Shown here: positions 1 through 7,014 of the stretch, piece by piece
Layout of the letters: each line of letters starts with the position of its first letter
Position numbering within the stretch: position 1 is the stretch's first letter
Assembly: GCA_013044365.1 (NCBI GenBank)
Contig: JABEUP010000040.1
Coordinates: 1-11,970, forward strand
Source: Acidimicrobiaceae bacterium
Lineage (GTDB): Bacteria > Actinomycetota > Acidimicrobiia > Acidimicrobiales > Acidimicrobiaceae
Direction of reading: 5' to 3'
DNA: 11,970 bases
Made by a program: the position numbers and the translations under genes
Notes under the pieces: model-generated
The model's database searches: none
Seen by the model: only the letters and a program-made list of their open reading frames with translations
What the model was told of the DNA's origin: nothing

Positions 1-1365
1 ATGGCTGGTAAAGAGATAGGAGGCCCGACGTTACTCTTTGAGAACATCATGGGCCATCCCGGCCAAAGGGTGCTGTTCAATCCCTATGGTTCCAGCTACA
101 AACGCCTTGCCTTGGCGATCCGGGAGAATCCAGATGAGAAGCCGATTGACCTTGCACATACCCTCGCCAGGAAGATGAAGCAGAGGATCGCGCCCAAAGT
201 GGTCGATGGCGCCACCGCACCGGTCAACCAAAACATCGATACCGGAGACGATGTCGATGTCACCAAGTTCGGAGCTCCAGTGATGTGGCCGAGAGACGGC
301 GGGGCCTACATTGGAACTGCGGACGTGGTGATAACCCAGGATCCCAATTCCGGCCGGATAAACCTCGGAACCTATCGTCAGATGGTTGAAGGTCCAAAGC
401 AGGTTGGATTCTACGCATCACCGGGCAAAGACGCCCTGCTGGACAGGGAACTGTGGTGGAAACAGGGCAAGCCGGCCCCGGTGGCGGCCGTCTACGGCGG
501 AGATCCGCTGCTATTTCTGGTTGCGGCGACTACATTTCCAAAAGATGTCTCTGAATATGAGTTTGCCGGGGGAATCGCTGGTGAGCCCATCGAAGTGTTC
601 AAGAGCGAGATCACCGGACTTATATTGCCGGCTCATGCCGAGATCATCATCGAGGGCTTTGCCTATCCTGATCAGACCGCTCCGGAAGGTCCGTTCGGCG
701 AGTTTCAGGGCTACTACGGTCGTCCGGGTGGTGCTACCCCCTACATAGAAATCAAGGCAATCCGTTACCGGGACAAACCGATACTCATGTCTGCCCTGAT
801 GGCCGACTGGCCCTCCAACGAGTGTGGAGTGATGTGGGCCTTGGCTAAGTCCTCCAAGGTCTGGGATGACTTGGACTCCATGGGAGTTCCGGGGATCAAG
901 GGGGTGTGGTCACCACCTGAAGCCGCCGGATGGGGTTGGACCGTTGTCTCGATCGAGCAGAGATATGCCGGCCATGCCTCTCAGGTCGGAGCACTTGCCG
1001 CCCAGTGCATGGGTGGAGCCTACTTCACCAAATATGTGGTGGTGGTGGACGAGGATGTAGATCCGACCAGCCTGTCGGAGGTAATCTGGGCGATGGCCAC
1101 GCGTTCACGTCCAAAGGACTCCATCGATATCCTCAGGGAGACCTGGAGCACTTATTTGGATCCGAGTCAGAACCCGGCTGAGATCAGGCCCTGGGGTTCG
1201 AAATGCATCATCAATGCCTGCAAAGAGTACAAGTACATAAATGAATTCTCCAGGCGTACCAGACTGGACCGCCAGGTGTATGAGAAGGTTTCCGCCAAGT
1301 GGCAGGAGCTTGGACTAAACGGAGTAGCTCCGGAGATCGAGTTCTTCGAAGACGAAGAGCTGTAG
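1..1365 (+). CDS. UbiD-family prFMN-dependent (de)carboxylase, probably 5'-truncated by the window edge
   Basis: UbiD enzymes add or remove CO2 on aromatic or unsaturated acids in the cytoplasm, using prenylated FMN. The family signature is clear: an N-x4-R pair (Asn121, Arg126 in NLGTYR), the catalytic Glu-x4-Glu block EGPFGE (Glu229 and Glu234, next to the conserved AEIIIEG strand), and the late VVVVDEDVDP segment. The reading frame is open to base 1. The GGPTLLFEN strand, usually some 40 residues into the protein, lies at residue 7, as the second UbiD in this window also shows. The ATG at base 1 is therefore probably internal and an N-terminal segment is missing, although a short native form cannot be excluded. 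The substrate cannot be read from sequence. No UbiX-type prFMN synthase is present in the window. Confidence 0.9.
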   Translation: MAGKEIGGPTLLFENIMGHPGQRVLFNPYGSSYKRLALAIRENPDEKPIDLAHTLARKMKQRIAPKVVDGATAPVNQNIDTGDDVDVTKFGAPVMWPRDGGAYIGTADVVITQDPNSGRINLGTYRQMVEGPKQVGFYASPGKDALLDRELWWKQGKPAPVAAVYGGDPLLFLVAATTFPKDVSEYEFAGGIAGEPIEVFKSEITGLILPAHAEIIIEGFAYPDQTAPEGPFGEFQGYYGRPGGATPYIEIKAIRYRDKPILMSALMADWPSNECGVMWALAKSSKVWDDLDSMGVPGIKGVWSPPEAAGWGWTVVSIEQRYAGHASQVGALAAQCMGGAYFTKYVVVVDEDVDPTSLSEVIWAMATRSRPKDSIDILRETWSTYLDPSQNPAEIRPWGSKCIINACKEYKYINEFSRRTRLDRQVYEKVSAKWQELGLNGVAPEIEFFEDEEL

Positions 1366-1398
1366 AGCATAGATAGATTCAGCTAAAGAATAGGAAAT

Positions 1399-1448
1399 GC
1401 CGCTTGCGAAATGTGCCTCAGCCCTGGGGTAACCCTTTCGCAGGCGGC
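1399..1448 (+). terminator. 13-bp hairpin after the first UbiD gene, possible terminator or processing site
   Basis: Bases 1399-1411 (GCCGCTTGCGAAA) pair with 1436-1448 (TTTCGCAGGCGGC). All 13 positions pair, one of them as a G-U wobble, around a 24-base loop. It begins 34 bases after the stop codon at 1365. No T-run follows, so it is not a classical intrinsic terminator. It could be a U-less terminator, an mRNA 3' stabiliser, or an attenuating structure between the two genes. Confidence 0.45.
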
Positions 1449-1574
1449 AACTTGTCCTTAACCGATATTGGAGAATCCGGAAATTATTGCTATTCTCTTG
1501 GCGGGGAGTTTGCCGGTCCAATGATATAGCAGATATCGCCAGATGAGAGAGCGATTTCGGCCGGGCTGATGTCA

Positions 1575-1612
1575 ATTGCAAGGTCGCTTCGATGGTGATA
1601 TCGGCTTGCAAT
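1575..1612. repeat. Perfect 8-bp inverted repeat upstream of the second UbiD gene
   Basis: ATTGCAAG at 1575-1582 is matched by CTTGCAAT at 1605-1612, with 22 bases between. The right arm ends 152 bases before the start codon at 1765. The spacing would suit a dimeric regulator contacting two half-sites about three helical turns apart, or a weak hairpin. No regulator gene is present in the window, so the role is a guess. Confidence 0.3.
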
Positions 1613-1764
1613 CTAGTGGTGGCGTCAAGGTCCTCTCTGGTAAGTTTGCAACTGTTGTTTAAGGCAGAGCCTCAAGATTCGTCAGGCGTAGCTGCATCGA
1701 TTAAACTGTTTCGCGGGATTGATGGCAGAAAGATCCAACATGGAATTTGAAAAAGAGGGTGGAG

Positions 1765-3192
1765 ATGGCACAGGGGTTTAGAGATTATCTCGATTTTATA
1801 GAAAGCAAGCATCCGTCGGAAATCTTGCACGTAGATGGCGTGGTGAATCCAGCTGCCTTTGACGTAACAACGGTATTGACGCACCTGGAGAAGCAAGGAA
1901 AGTATCCGATGACGTTTTTCTCCAACTGTCTCAATTTAAAGGGTGAGATTTCACGTTTTCCCCTTGCGACCAATATCTACGCATCGCGCAAGCGTTGCGC
2001 CATGGCGCTTGGACTCGATCCCGCTCAAAGCGGCCTTCCAATGGCGGTTGAATATGCACGCCGGGAGGCCCTTCGAAAGACTCCGGTTGAGATAGCGAGA
2101 TCCGAGGCCCCGGTTTGTCAGATCGTAAAGGTGGGAGACGAAGCCGATCTCAGCGAATTCCCAATTGTGAAACATCATTACATGGACGGCGGCCCATACA
2201 TCGATATGACTCCAGTGATGAAAGATCCCGACAGCGGCGCGTACAACATCGCATTTATGCGCACTATGTACAAAGGGCCAAGGAAACTGGGCTTTCACAT
2301 GTCGCCGAGGCACAACTGGCAGATAGTGCGCAAGAACGAGGAGAAGGGACTGCCTACTCCAGTTGCGATCGTGGTCAGCCATCATCCCGCTTTCTATCTG
2401 GGTGCTTTAAATGTCTCTCCGTTTGGTGTGGACGACTACGAGTTGACCGGTGCGGTCATGAACGAGCCGTTGAGATTGACCCCGTCGCAGACCTGGGGCA
2501 GCGATTTCATGATTCCAGCTGACGCAGAGATTGTGATAGAGGGAGAGGTGTTGCCCAACGTGAGGGAGGTGGAAGGTCCCTTCGGAGAATTTCCCGGGAC
2601 TTTTGGTCCCCAGCGGACCCGCTGGGTGATCGATATCAAAGCTATCAGCTACCGCGAAGATGCCGTGTATCAGGATATTTTTGTGGGCCACAAGGACAAC
2701 TGGACATTGGGCGCAATACCCAAGGAAGGGACTTTGTTCAGCCGGATCAAGGGTGTTGTACCGACTATCAGAGGTCTTCATATGCCTGACTCCGGTGCAG
2801 GAAGATTCAACTGCTACATCTCGATAGCCAAGAAGGTTAATGGAGAGAGCAAACAGGCGGCCCTGATAGCCTTGGGTGAATGTGACTTTGTCAAACACGT
2901 GGTCGTGGTGGATGATGATATCGATCCCTTCAATGAGCAGGAAGTGCTCTGGGCAGTGGCGACCAGGGTCCAGGCTTCGTCTGACGTGGATATCATCAAG
3001 AACGTCAAGGGCAATACCCTCGATCCCTCTCAGATCGATGACGTAATGACCGACAAGATGATCATCGACGCTACCAAGCCCCTGGGGCGTCCTTTTGCGG
3101 AGCGGGTAAGAGTTCCTGATGAGGCGCTTGAGCGGGTAAAGCTTGAGAACCTGATCAGTGAGGAAGAACTTGAAAAGTTAGCGAGGGGATGA
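1765..3192 (+). CDS. UbiD-family prFMN-dependent (de)carboxylase, full length (475 aa)
   Basis: This is a second cytoplasmic UbiD-type enzyme, expected to use prenylated FMN to decarboxylate, or reversibly carboxylate, an aromatic or unsaturated acid. Key residues are intact: Asn161 and Arg166 (NIAFMR), the catalytic pair Glu270 and Glu275 (EGPFGE) after AEIVIEG, and the VVVVDDDIDP segment near the C-terminus. The length fits the family. I chose ATG 1765 because AAGAGG at 1753-1758 lies six bases upstream; an in-frame TTG at 1747 would add six residues. It differs strongly from the first UbiD, so this is not a recent duplication. The zinc-ribbon gene that follows after six bases suggests a hydroxyarylic acid decarboxylase-like complex. 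The substrate is unknown. Confidence 0.94.
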   Translation: MAQGFRDYLDFIESKHPSEILHVDGVVNPAAFDVTTVLTHLEKQGKYPMTFFSNCLNLKGEISRFPLATNIYASRKRCAMALGLDPAQSGLPMAVEYARREALRKTPVEIARSEAPVCQIVKVGDEADLSEFPIVKHHYMDGGPYIDMTPVMKDPDSGAYNIAFMRTMYKGPRKLGFHMSPRHNWQIVRKNEEKGLPTPVAIVVSHHPAFYLGALNVSPFGVDDYELTGAVMNEPLRLTPSQTWGSDFMIPADAEIVIEGEVLPNVREVEGPFGEFPGTFGPQRTRWVIDIKAISYREDAVYQDIFVGHKDNWTLGAIPKEGTLFSRIKGVVPTIRGLHMPDSGAGRFNCYISIAKKVNGESKQAALIALGECDFVKHVVVVDDDIDPFNEQEVLWAVATRVQASSDVDIIKNVKGNTLDPSQIDDVMTDKMIIDATKPLGRPFAERVRVPDEALERVKLENLISEEELEKLARG

Positions 3193-3198
3193 ACAAAG

Positions 3199-3348
3199 AT
3201 GGTAAAGCTTTTTGACGCAGTATGTCCGCAATGCCAGGGCAAGTTCCATTGCCACTGGGAAGATCTAAGGCACAAGTCCTACAAGCTTCTTTGTCCATTT
3301 TGCGGGACATCGTTCGCCCAGGAGGAAAGCCCCCGCATCATCGAGTAG
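3199..3348 (+). CDS. 49-aa zinc-ribbon protein, candidate small subunit of the UbiD enzyme
   Basis: The frame runs from ATG 3199 to TAG 3348. It has two cysteine knuckles, CPQC (Cys9, Cys12) and CPFC (Cys32, Cys35), typical of a one-zinc ribbon, plus two histidines in FHCHW between them. It starts six bases after the UbiD stop. The GAGGGG of the UbiD 3' end lies about ten bases before the ATG, so the two are almost surely co-transcribed. VdcD/BsdD-type subunits D of vanillate and 4-hydroxybenzoate decarboxylases are also tiny CxxC...CxxC proteins encoded next to a UbiD-type subunit C. The analogy is by context and cysteine pattern only; this protein is shorter and I cannot claim homology. A generic zinc-ribbon or rubredoxin-like role is the alternative. 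Confidence 0.8.
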   Translation: MVKLFDAVCPQCQGKFHCHWEDLRHKSYKLLCPFCGTSFAQEESPRIIE

Positions 3349-3355
3349 TTGAACT

Positions 3356-3386
3356 CCGGCCGCCGGCGAATTGATCCGGCGGCCGG
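3356..3386 (+). terminator. Perfect 11-bp GC-rich hairpin ending the UbiD/zinc-ribbon unit
   Basis: CCGGCCGCCGG (3356-3366) pairs perfectly with CCGGCGGCCGG (3376-3386) across a 9-base loop, starting eight bases after the TAG at 3348. The following bases (TTGCGTTGG) are only mildly T-rich. Position and stability support a transcription end for the UbiD-zinc-ribbon unit. Confidence 0.7.
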
Positions 3387-3700
3387 TTGCGTTGGTCTGA
3401 ACCATCTGTGGAACTGCGGCAATTTTCAATCCGGCATACCCTGGGCACTGAATGCGCGGTGAAATCTGAAGGTCAACTCTGCATTTGGCAATTGCTGTTT
3501 CGCTTAAGCTGCAATAGGTGGTACCAATACCGGGCAACCACCTACCCGGGTGGCGCAGAGTCCTTTTGCGGTAATGGTTTACCCGGTTTGATGTGCGCTG
3601 ACACGGTGCTGGAATTGCCGAGGTTTACGGGTGCCACTGTGGGATTCGGGCTTAAAACTAGGTGTTTTCCTAGTGTTGGACTCAAATCGTTAGCCATACG
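3387..3700. other. Gene-free spacer before the small membrane protein
   Basis: About 310 bases without a supported gene. The only structure of note is a short hairpin, ACTAGG (3657-3662) with CCTAGT (3669-3674) around TGTTTT, and an ACCCGGGT palindrome near 3545. A longer open frame across 3387-3737 has low-complexity, Cys/Trp/Arg-rich content and looks non-coding. I found no clear promoter. Confidence 0.5.
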
Positions 3701-3934
3701 ATGGCGTTTATGTCGATGGTGGTTGAGTATGCATTAGTTGTCCTGGTGGGACTCTCTCTGTTGACACTTCTTGCCTATGCGGTATTTTTTATTGGCGTAA
3801 TCTTTATCGGGTTGTTGTACAAGACTCGCGACCCATTATCGGAGGAACTGGATCAGTTCCTGGACGACCTGCTAGGCCCGGATGCTTCTCCCTGGCATGA
3901 ACCGGAAAGAATGCACGGAAGGCGGCATCGGTGA
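3701..3934 (+). CDS. Small membrane protein of unknown function (77 aa)
   Basis: The product has a long hydrophobic stretch, about residues 9-40 (YALVVLVGLSLLTLLAYAVF and onward), enough for one long or two short membrane helices. An acidic and then basic hydrophilic tail follows (EELDQFLDDLL, ending RMHGRRHR). That architecture is unlikely to arise by chance in a non-coding frame, but I recognise no family. The start is uncertain: ATG 3701, 3710 and 3716 are all in frame and none has a good Shine-Dalgarno sequence. It lies 125 bases ahead of the DoxX-like gene on the same strand with a hairpin between, so co-transcription is not assured. Confidence 0.55.
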   Translation: MAFMSMVVEYALVVLVGLSLLTLLAYAVFFIGVIFIGLLYKTRDPLSEELDQFLDDLLGPDASPWHEPERMHGRRHR

Positions 3935-3939
3935 CCTCA

Positions 3940-3963
3940 TTTCACGAGCTTCGGAGCTTGAAA
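3940..3963 (+). terminator. Hairpin downstream of the small membrane protein
   Basis: TTTCA-AGCT (3940-3944 and 3947-3950, with a CG bulge) pairs with AGCTTGAAA (3955-3963) around a TCGG loop, six bases after the stop codon. There is no T-tract. It may be a weak terminator or a processing hairpin. Confidence 0.4.
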
Positions 3964-4047
3964 AGGTGACGAGATGGCTACCGGTCGAAGATCTAAGACG
4001 CTTGAGTCGAGCTTGACATTTATGGCAACTGGTGAAACCTGTACCCA

Positions 4048-4054
4048 AAGGAGG
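4048..4054 (+). promoter_or_regulatory. Consensus Shine-Dalgarno that fixes a TTG start
   Basis: AAGGAGG at 4048-4054 is a perfect anti-16S match five bases before TTG 4060. No ATG or GTG in that frame is equally well placed, so this site decides the start of the DoxX-like gene. A TTGACA hexamer at 4013-4018 could be its -35 box, but no good -10 follows at the right distance. Confidence 0.75.
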
Positions 4055-4059
4055 AGATA

Positions 4060-5001
4060 TTGAGGCCTTCGCAGCGATTCGTACAAATTGTTCTTGGTAT
4101 TATTTGGCTGGTTGACGGAATTCTTCAGTTCCAGCCCTATATGTTTACAAAGGACTTTGCCACAAATATATTGGCTGGCGTCGGGCAGGGCCAGCCCGCT
4201 TTTGTGGCCCAAAGCGTCACCGCGATGGCACAGTTCCTTACTCCCCACATCGCGATTTGGAATGCAATTTTCGCTACGATCCAAGTTCTGATTGGTATAG
4301 GACTGTTGATTCCTCGAACTGTGAAACCGGCTTTAGCGGTCTCATTTGTCTGGGTAGTGCTGGTTTGGTGGCTGGCGGAAGCTTTCGGACAGATGCTTGG
4401 CGGAAGCGCCACAATAGTGAGTGGCGCTCCTGGCGCGGTTTTGCTGTACGGGCTTATTGGGGCACTTGTCTGGCCGACCGGCGGGTCCAAGGAGGTTTCT
4501 GCATCGGCGAGCGGGCCGTTCGGTGACTTCGGAGGAAGGATTGTGTGGGCCGGGGTTTGGATTACCGATGCCGTCCTGCAGTTCCTGCCTGATAACCACG
4601 CCAAAGGCGCTCTGTCCTCGGCAATTACCGCAGGTGCCTCGGGTGAGCCAAGCCTGTTGGCTTCTATCAGCAATCATGCAGGTCACGCGATACAAGGTCA
4701 CGGCACGCTGGTCGCAATAATACTCGGGTTCGCAGAAGTTGCAATTGGTCTGGGAGCCCTCTGGCGCAGGCCCAACATCGCGCTCTTGAGCGGTGCCGCG
4801 CTGGCTCTGGTAATCTGGATTGTAGGCCAAGACCTGGGTGGGATATTCACTGGTCAGGGAACTGACCCCAATGCAGGCCCGCTTTACATTCTGCTTGCCC
4901 TTACCTGTTATCGGTGGCCGCAATTCACCGCTGCCAAGATGCCAGCTGATGCGGCCAGAGTTTCAGAGGTTGCGCTTGACCAACTAGCTACTGGCGTGTA
5001 A
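4060..5001 (+). CDS. DoxX-like integral membrane protein made of two tandem repeats (313 aa)
   Basis: This is a hydrophobic multi-helix inner-membrane protein that contains the same domain twice. Residues 7-140 and 160-287 align: GIIWLVDGILQFQP matches AGVWITDAVLQFLP; the loops QGQPAFVAQS and SGEPSLLASI follow; and each copy ends in an aromatic membrane segment closing with a WP pair (ALVWP, CYRWP). A polar linker with SASASGPFG separates them. DoxX/DoxD relatives include the membrane subunits of thiosulfate:quinone oxidoreductase. A role in sulfur or quinone redox would suit the nearby sulfide:quinone oxidoreductase, but that is inference, and many DoxX-like proteins have no known function. 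The start is TTG with an unusually strong ribosome site. Confidence 0.75.
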   Translation: MRPSQRFVQIVLGIIWLVDGILQFQPYMFTKDFATNILAGVGQGQPAFVAQSVTAMAQFLTPHIAIWNAIFATIQVLIGIGLLIPRTVKPALAVSFVWVVLVWWLAEAFGQMLGGSATIVSGAPGAVLLYGLIGALVWPTGGSKEVSASASGPFGDFGGRIVWAGVWITDAVLQFLPDNHAKGALSSAITAGASGEPSLLASISNHAGHAIQGHGTLVAIILGFAEVAIGLGALWRRPNIALLSGAALALVIWIVGQDLGGIFTGQGTDPNAGPLYILLALTCYRWPQFTAAKMPADAARVSEVALDQLATGV

Positions 5002-5027
5002 GGGATCTTTAGCGAATATGACTGCTT

Positions 5028-5367
5028 TTACCCAAGACCCCTCCATATGAAATTCCAGCAGAAGCAGGAAAGTCCGAAGCGCTTTAGCAGCCACATGTCG
5101 TAGCGTTCTTTCCTGGTGTTGATCAAGGGCACGGTCGGGTGCCGCGTAAGGCTGCAGCCGAATTCGCAGCAGGCATCTTGCCCCCTCTATCCTGGACGAA
5201 TTTAGGCGCCCGCTGCGACGGTGAACTATAAAATATCGTAAGTTATCGGCTGGCGTGTCTCAAATGTCTCTGCATGCTTTCCTGGATCGAATCCTGCAAG
5301 CTATTGGCCGAAGGGGGTCTATACTTCGGAGCTCGATAACGCCGGAGAGGACCTTGGCAAGTTTCGG
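5028..5367 (-). pseudogene. Decayed, internally deleted copy of the sulfide:quinone oxidoreductase 3' part
   Basis: This stretch is a degraded duplicate of the SQR gene at 7204-8400, in the same orientation. By hand alignment without gaps, 106 of 120 bases match between 5041-5160 and 7217-7336, and the SQR stop codon position is preserved at 5028-5030. About 250 bases of the parent (roughly 7362-7612) are missing. Similarity then resumes near 5197, loses a further 21 bases between TCT repeats near 5267, and ends near 5367 within the permease 3' end. What remains corresponds to SQR residues of about 196-265 and 347-398. The FAD-binding N-terminal half and the second redox cysteine region are gone, so no enzyme can be made. 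Confidence 0.88.
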
Positions 5368-6794
5368 TTCGACCGGGCTTTTCTAGCTGCTGGGTTTGCA
5401 TATATCGCTGCGCTTATCACGGATCCGATAAAATATCCCAGGTTGGTGCGCCCGAAAATTCCATTTGCCAAAAATCCGGTAAAAACCGGAGTAGCGGTGA
5501 ATGACAGGCCAACAATGGTTCCGGTTAACCACGCAAATAGTGCTGGCAGATTTAGTTCTTTTCGGGGGGAAGGGAGCTGAGCGGAATAGAGTTGATGCAG
5601 CTCTAGCCTATGGTACTTGTAGTGCACAGCCATGTCGGCAATAAATACAGCTGCCCACGTGGCAATCCCGCATGCAAGCAATTCTATGAAGCTGGTAAAC
5701 AACCCTAGAAACTCCTGCCTGGCAGAGATCACATATGCGCCCACCAGTAGTATCAGTATTCCGTCGATGAGCACAGTCTTCGAACGCTTGGCTCTAACTC
5801 CGAGCACCATTAAATTCAGGCCAGATGAATACAGACCCATGACCATTTGGACCATCAATCCAATGAATGCTGCCAATAAATATGGGATAGCCATCCAGGA
5901 TGGTAGTTCGGTCTCAAGTACCGCAATCGGGTTCGGATTTGCAGCAAGGTTAGAAACGGTATTTGACAGCAGTATCCCCACAACAATTAGGAAAATTAGA
6001 GGAAGGGCGGAACCAATTGTCGTCCACCAAACAACCGATCCATTGGGCTCACTCCTGGGGAGGTAGCGAGAATAATCGGCGCTCAGATTAGCCCAGCTAA
6101 TTCCACCAGCTGCTGCAACAATGCTAATTCCTCCTAGTACATTCTCCCATGAAGCTGGGTGACCTTGGGCAACTACATTCCATTTAACCCGTTCAAGAAG
6201 TAAGGGTATAAGAATAAGAGTGAAAAGTCCCAGTATCCATGAAACATAAAATTGTATTGCCGCTATCGTCGCGTGGCCGAGGCGACCGAGTGTCAACGAT
6301 ATTGCTAGAACTAGTGCTATCGCCATCAACCCCAAGTCGGTGGTGGCGGAAACATGGAATGAGGCATCGAACAGAGCAAGCAGAACTTCAGCTGCCACAA
6401 CGGCAGTCACAACTTCCCAACCTAAAAGGCTAATCCAGCTGACAACTGCTGGTCCTAGATTTCCCCTGGTCCCGAATGGCAATCGGGATAAGCTGAGAGT
6501 TGGTGAGCCGCCCCACTTACCTGCGACACTTAGTACTCCAACTGCAAGGCACGACAAGACGCTTCCAACGATAGCTGCAAATGCGCCTTCCCAGAGGTTG
6601 AGACCAATTGTTGTAAGTATTGCACCGTAAACAACTGCTATAACACTGATGTTTGCAGCCAGCCATACCCAAAGAAGCTCCCGGGAAGTGCCGTGGCGAT
6701 CAGTGTCTTCTACTGCTTCGATACCATGAGTTTCTACCGACCACGGCCGGTCGGTAGCCGGGTAGAGTGCAGCCCGGCTCGTGTGAAAAAACAT
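5319..6794 (-). CDS. NCS1-family nucleobase (purine/cytosine-type) permease under cobalamin riboswitch control (491 aa)
   Basis: The protein resembles the nucleobase:cation symporter-1 family: a hydrophilic N-terminus with VETHGIEAV (residues 20-28) and a DRHG element, then WVWLAANISV and about twelve hydrophobic segments. Members import cytosine, purines, hydantoins, thiamine precursors or similar ring compounds with H+ or Na+. The frame stays open up to 6917, but those extra 41 codons lie largely in the riboswitch, so I start at ATG 6794 (MFFHTSRAAL), 52 bases after the aptamer. A GGGG in the loop of a small GAGA/TCTC stem precedes it. The last 15 or so residues are read from the SQR remnant in another frame and end at TAG 5319-5321. 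The B12 riboswitch in front suggests cobalamin-related cargo; the true substrate is unknown. Confidence 0.88.
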   Translation of the reverse strand: MFFHTSRAALYPATDRPWSVETHGIEAVEDTDRHGTSRELLWVWLAANISVIAVVYGAILTTIGLNLWEGAFAAIVGSVLSCLAVGVLSVAGKWGGSPTLSLSRLPFGTRGNLGPAVVSWISLLGWEVVTAVVAAEVLLALFDASFHVSATTDLGLMAIALVLAISLTLGRLGHATIAAIQFYVSWILGLFTLILIPLLLERVKWNVVAQGHPASWENVLGGISIVAAAGGISWANLSADYSRYLPRSEPNGSVVWWTTIGSALPLIFLIVVGILLSNTVSNLAANPNPIAVLETELPSWMAIPYLLAAFIGLMVQMVMGLYSSGLNLMVLGVRAKRSKTVLIDGILILLVGAYVISARQEFLGLFTSFIELLACGIATWAAVFIADMAVHYKYHRLELHQLYSAQLPSPRKELNLPALFAWLTGTIVGLSFTATPVFTGFLANGIFGRTNLGYFIGSVISAAIYANPAARKARSNRNLPRSSPALSSSEV

Positions 6795-6817
6795 AATGAG
6801 ATATCCCCGTCTCGTTT

Positions 6818-6836
6818 CCGCAGTGTCCACATGCGG
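6818..6836 (-). promoter_or_regulatory. Hairpin between aptamer and start codon, candidate expression platform
   Basis: On the minus strand CCGCA (6836-6832) pairs with TGCGG (6822-6818) around a 9-base loop. It sits nine bases after the riboswitch P1 and 23 bases before the permease ATG. It lacks a U-tract. Control is therefore more likely by access to the ribosome site (the GGGG near 6806, flanked by GAGA and TCTC) than by transcription termination. Confidence 0.4.
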
Positions 6837-6845
6837 TTTTACCAA

Positions 6846-7013
6846 CGCAAGGCCGGTCTCCTGGCTCGCCGGTTCATAATCCGTCTCTGCCTTCCCATGC
6901 AATAGGCACAGTGGCATTTAGAGGGGACTCCCCGGTCACAGTGGCGGGACCACGCCGGATTCTCACCGGCTTCCCGATTATCCCTCAAAGAATTTCTCGT
7001 TGGGCACCTTGCG
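6846..7013 (-). promoter_or_regulatory. Cobalamin (B12) riboswitch
   Basis: Read on the minus strand, all the hallmark blocks of the cobalamin riboswitch occur in order. P1 is a perfect 7-bp helix, CGCAAGG (7013-7007) with CCTTGCG (6852-6846). The GCCGGTGAGAATCCGGC stem (6970-6954) is followed by CCCGCCACTGTGA (6948-6936), the B12 box. GGGAAGGC (6896-6889) comes next, then the 3' AGCCAGGAGACCGGCC block (6866-6851). A second CCACTGTGC lies in the P6 extension. Binding of adenosyl- or other cobalamins normally represses the gene downstream, which here is the NCS1 permease; no known B12 synthesis or transport gene is in the window. Confidence 0.95.
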
Positions 7014-7014
7014 A

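Larger units (their letters stand above)
1366..1764. other. Non-coding spacer between the two UbiD genes
   Basis: I see no convincing gene in these 399 bases. They hold a long hairpin just after the first gene (1399-1448) and a perfect 8-base inverted repeat with a 22-base centre (1575-1612), both listed separately. The length argues against simple translational coupling of the two decarboxylases. The second gene may therefore have its own promoter, but I could not identify convincing -35/-10 boxes. Confidence 0.6.

Noticed and set aside
2407..2898. 163-codon minus-strand frame inside the second UbiD gene
   Set aside because: Shadow of a well-supported gene on the plus strand, with no recognisable motif.
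3387..3737. 116-codon plus-strand frame before the small membrane protein
   Set aside because: Starts inside the terminator hairpin, is rich in Cys/Trp/Arg and has no ribosome site.
4137..4923. Long antisense frames (178 and 193 codons) across the DoxX-like gene
   Set aside because: The plus-strand frame has membrane segments, an internal repeat and a perfect ribosome site; the antisense frames have none.
6795..6917. Extending the permease to the upstream ATG at 6917 (41 more residues)
   Set aside because: This DNA includes conserved riboswitch blocks (B12 aptamer 3' half and P1) and the encoded residues do not resemble an NCS1 N-terminus; the family-like region begins after ATG 6794.
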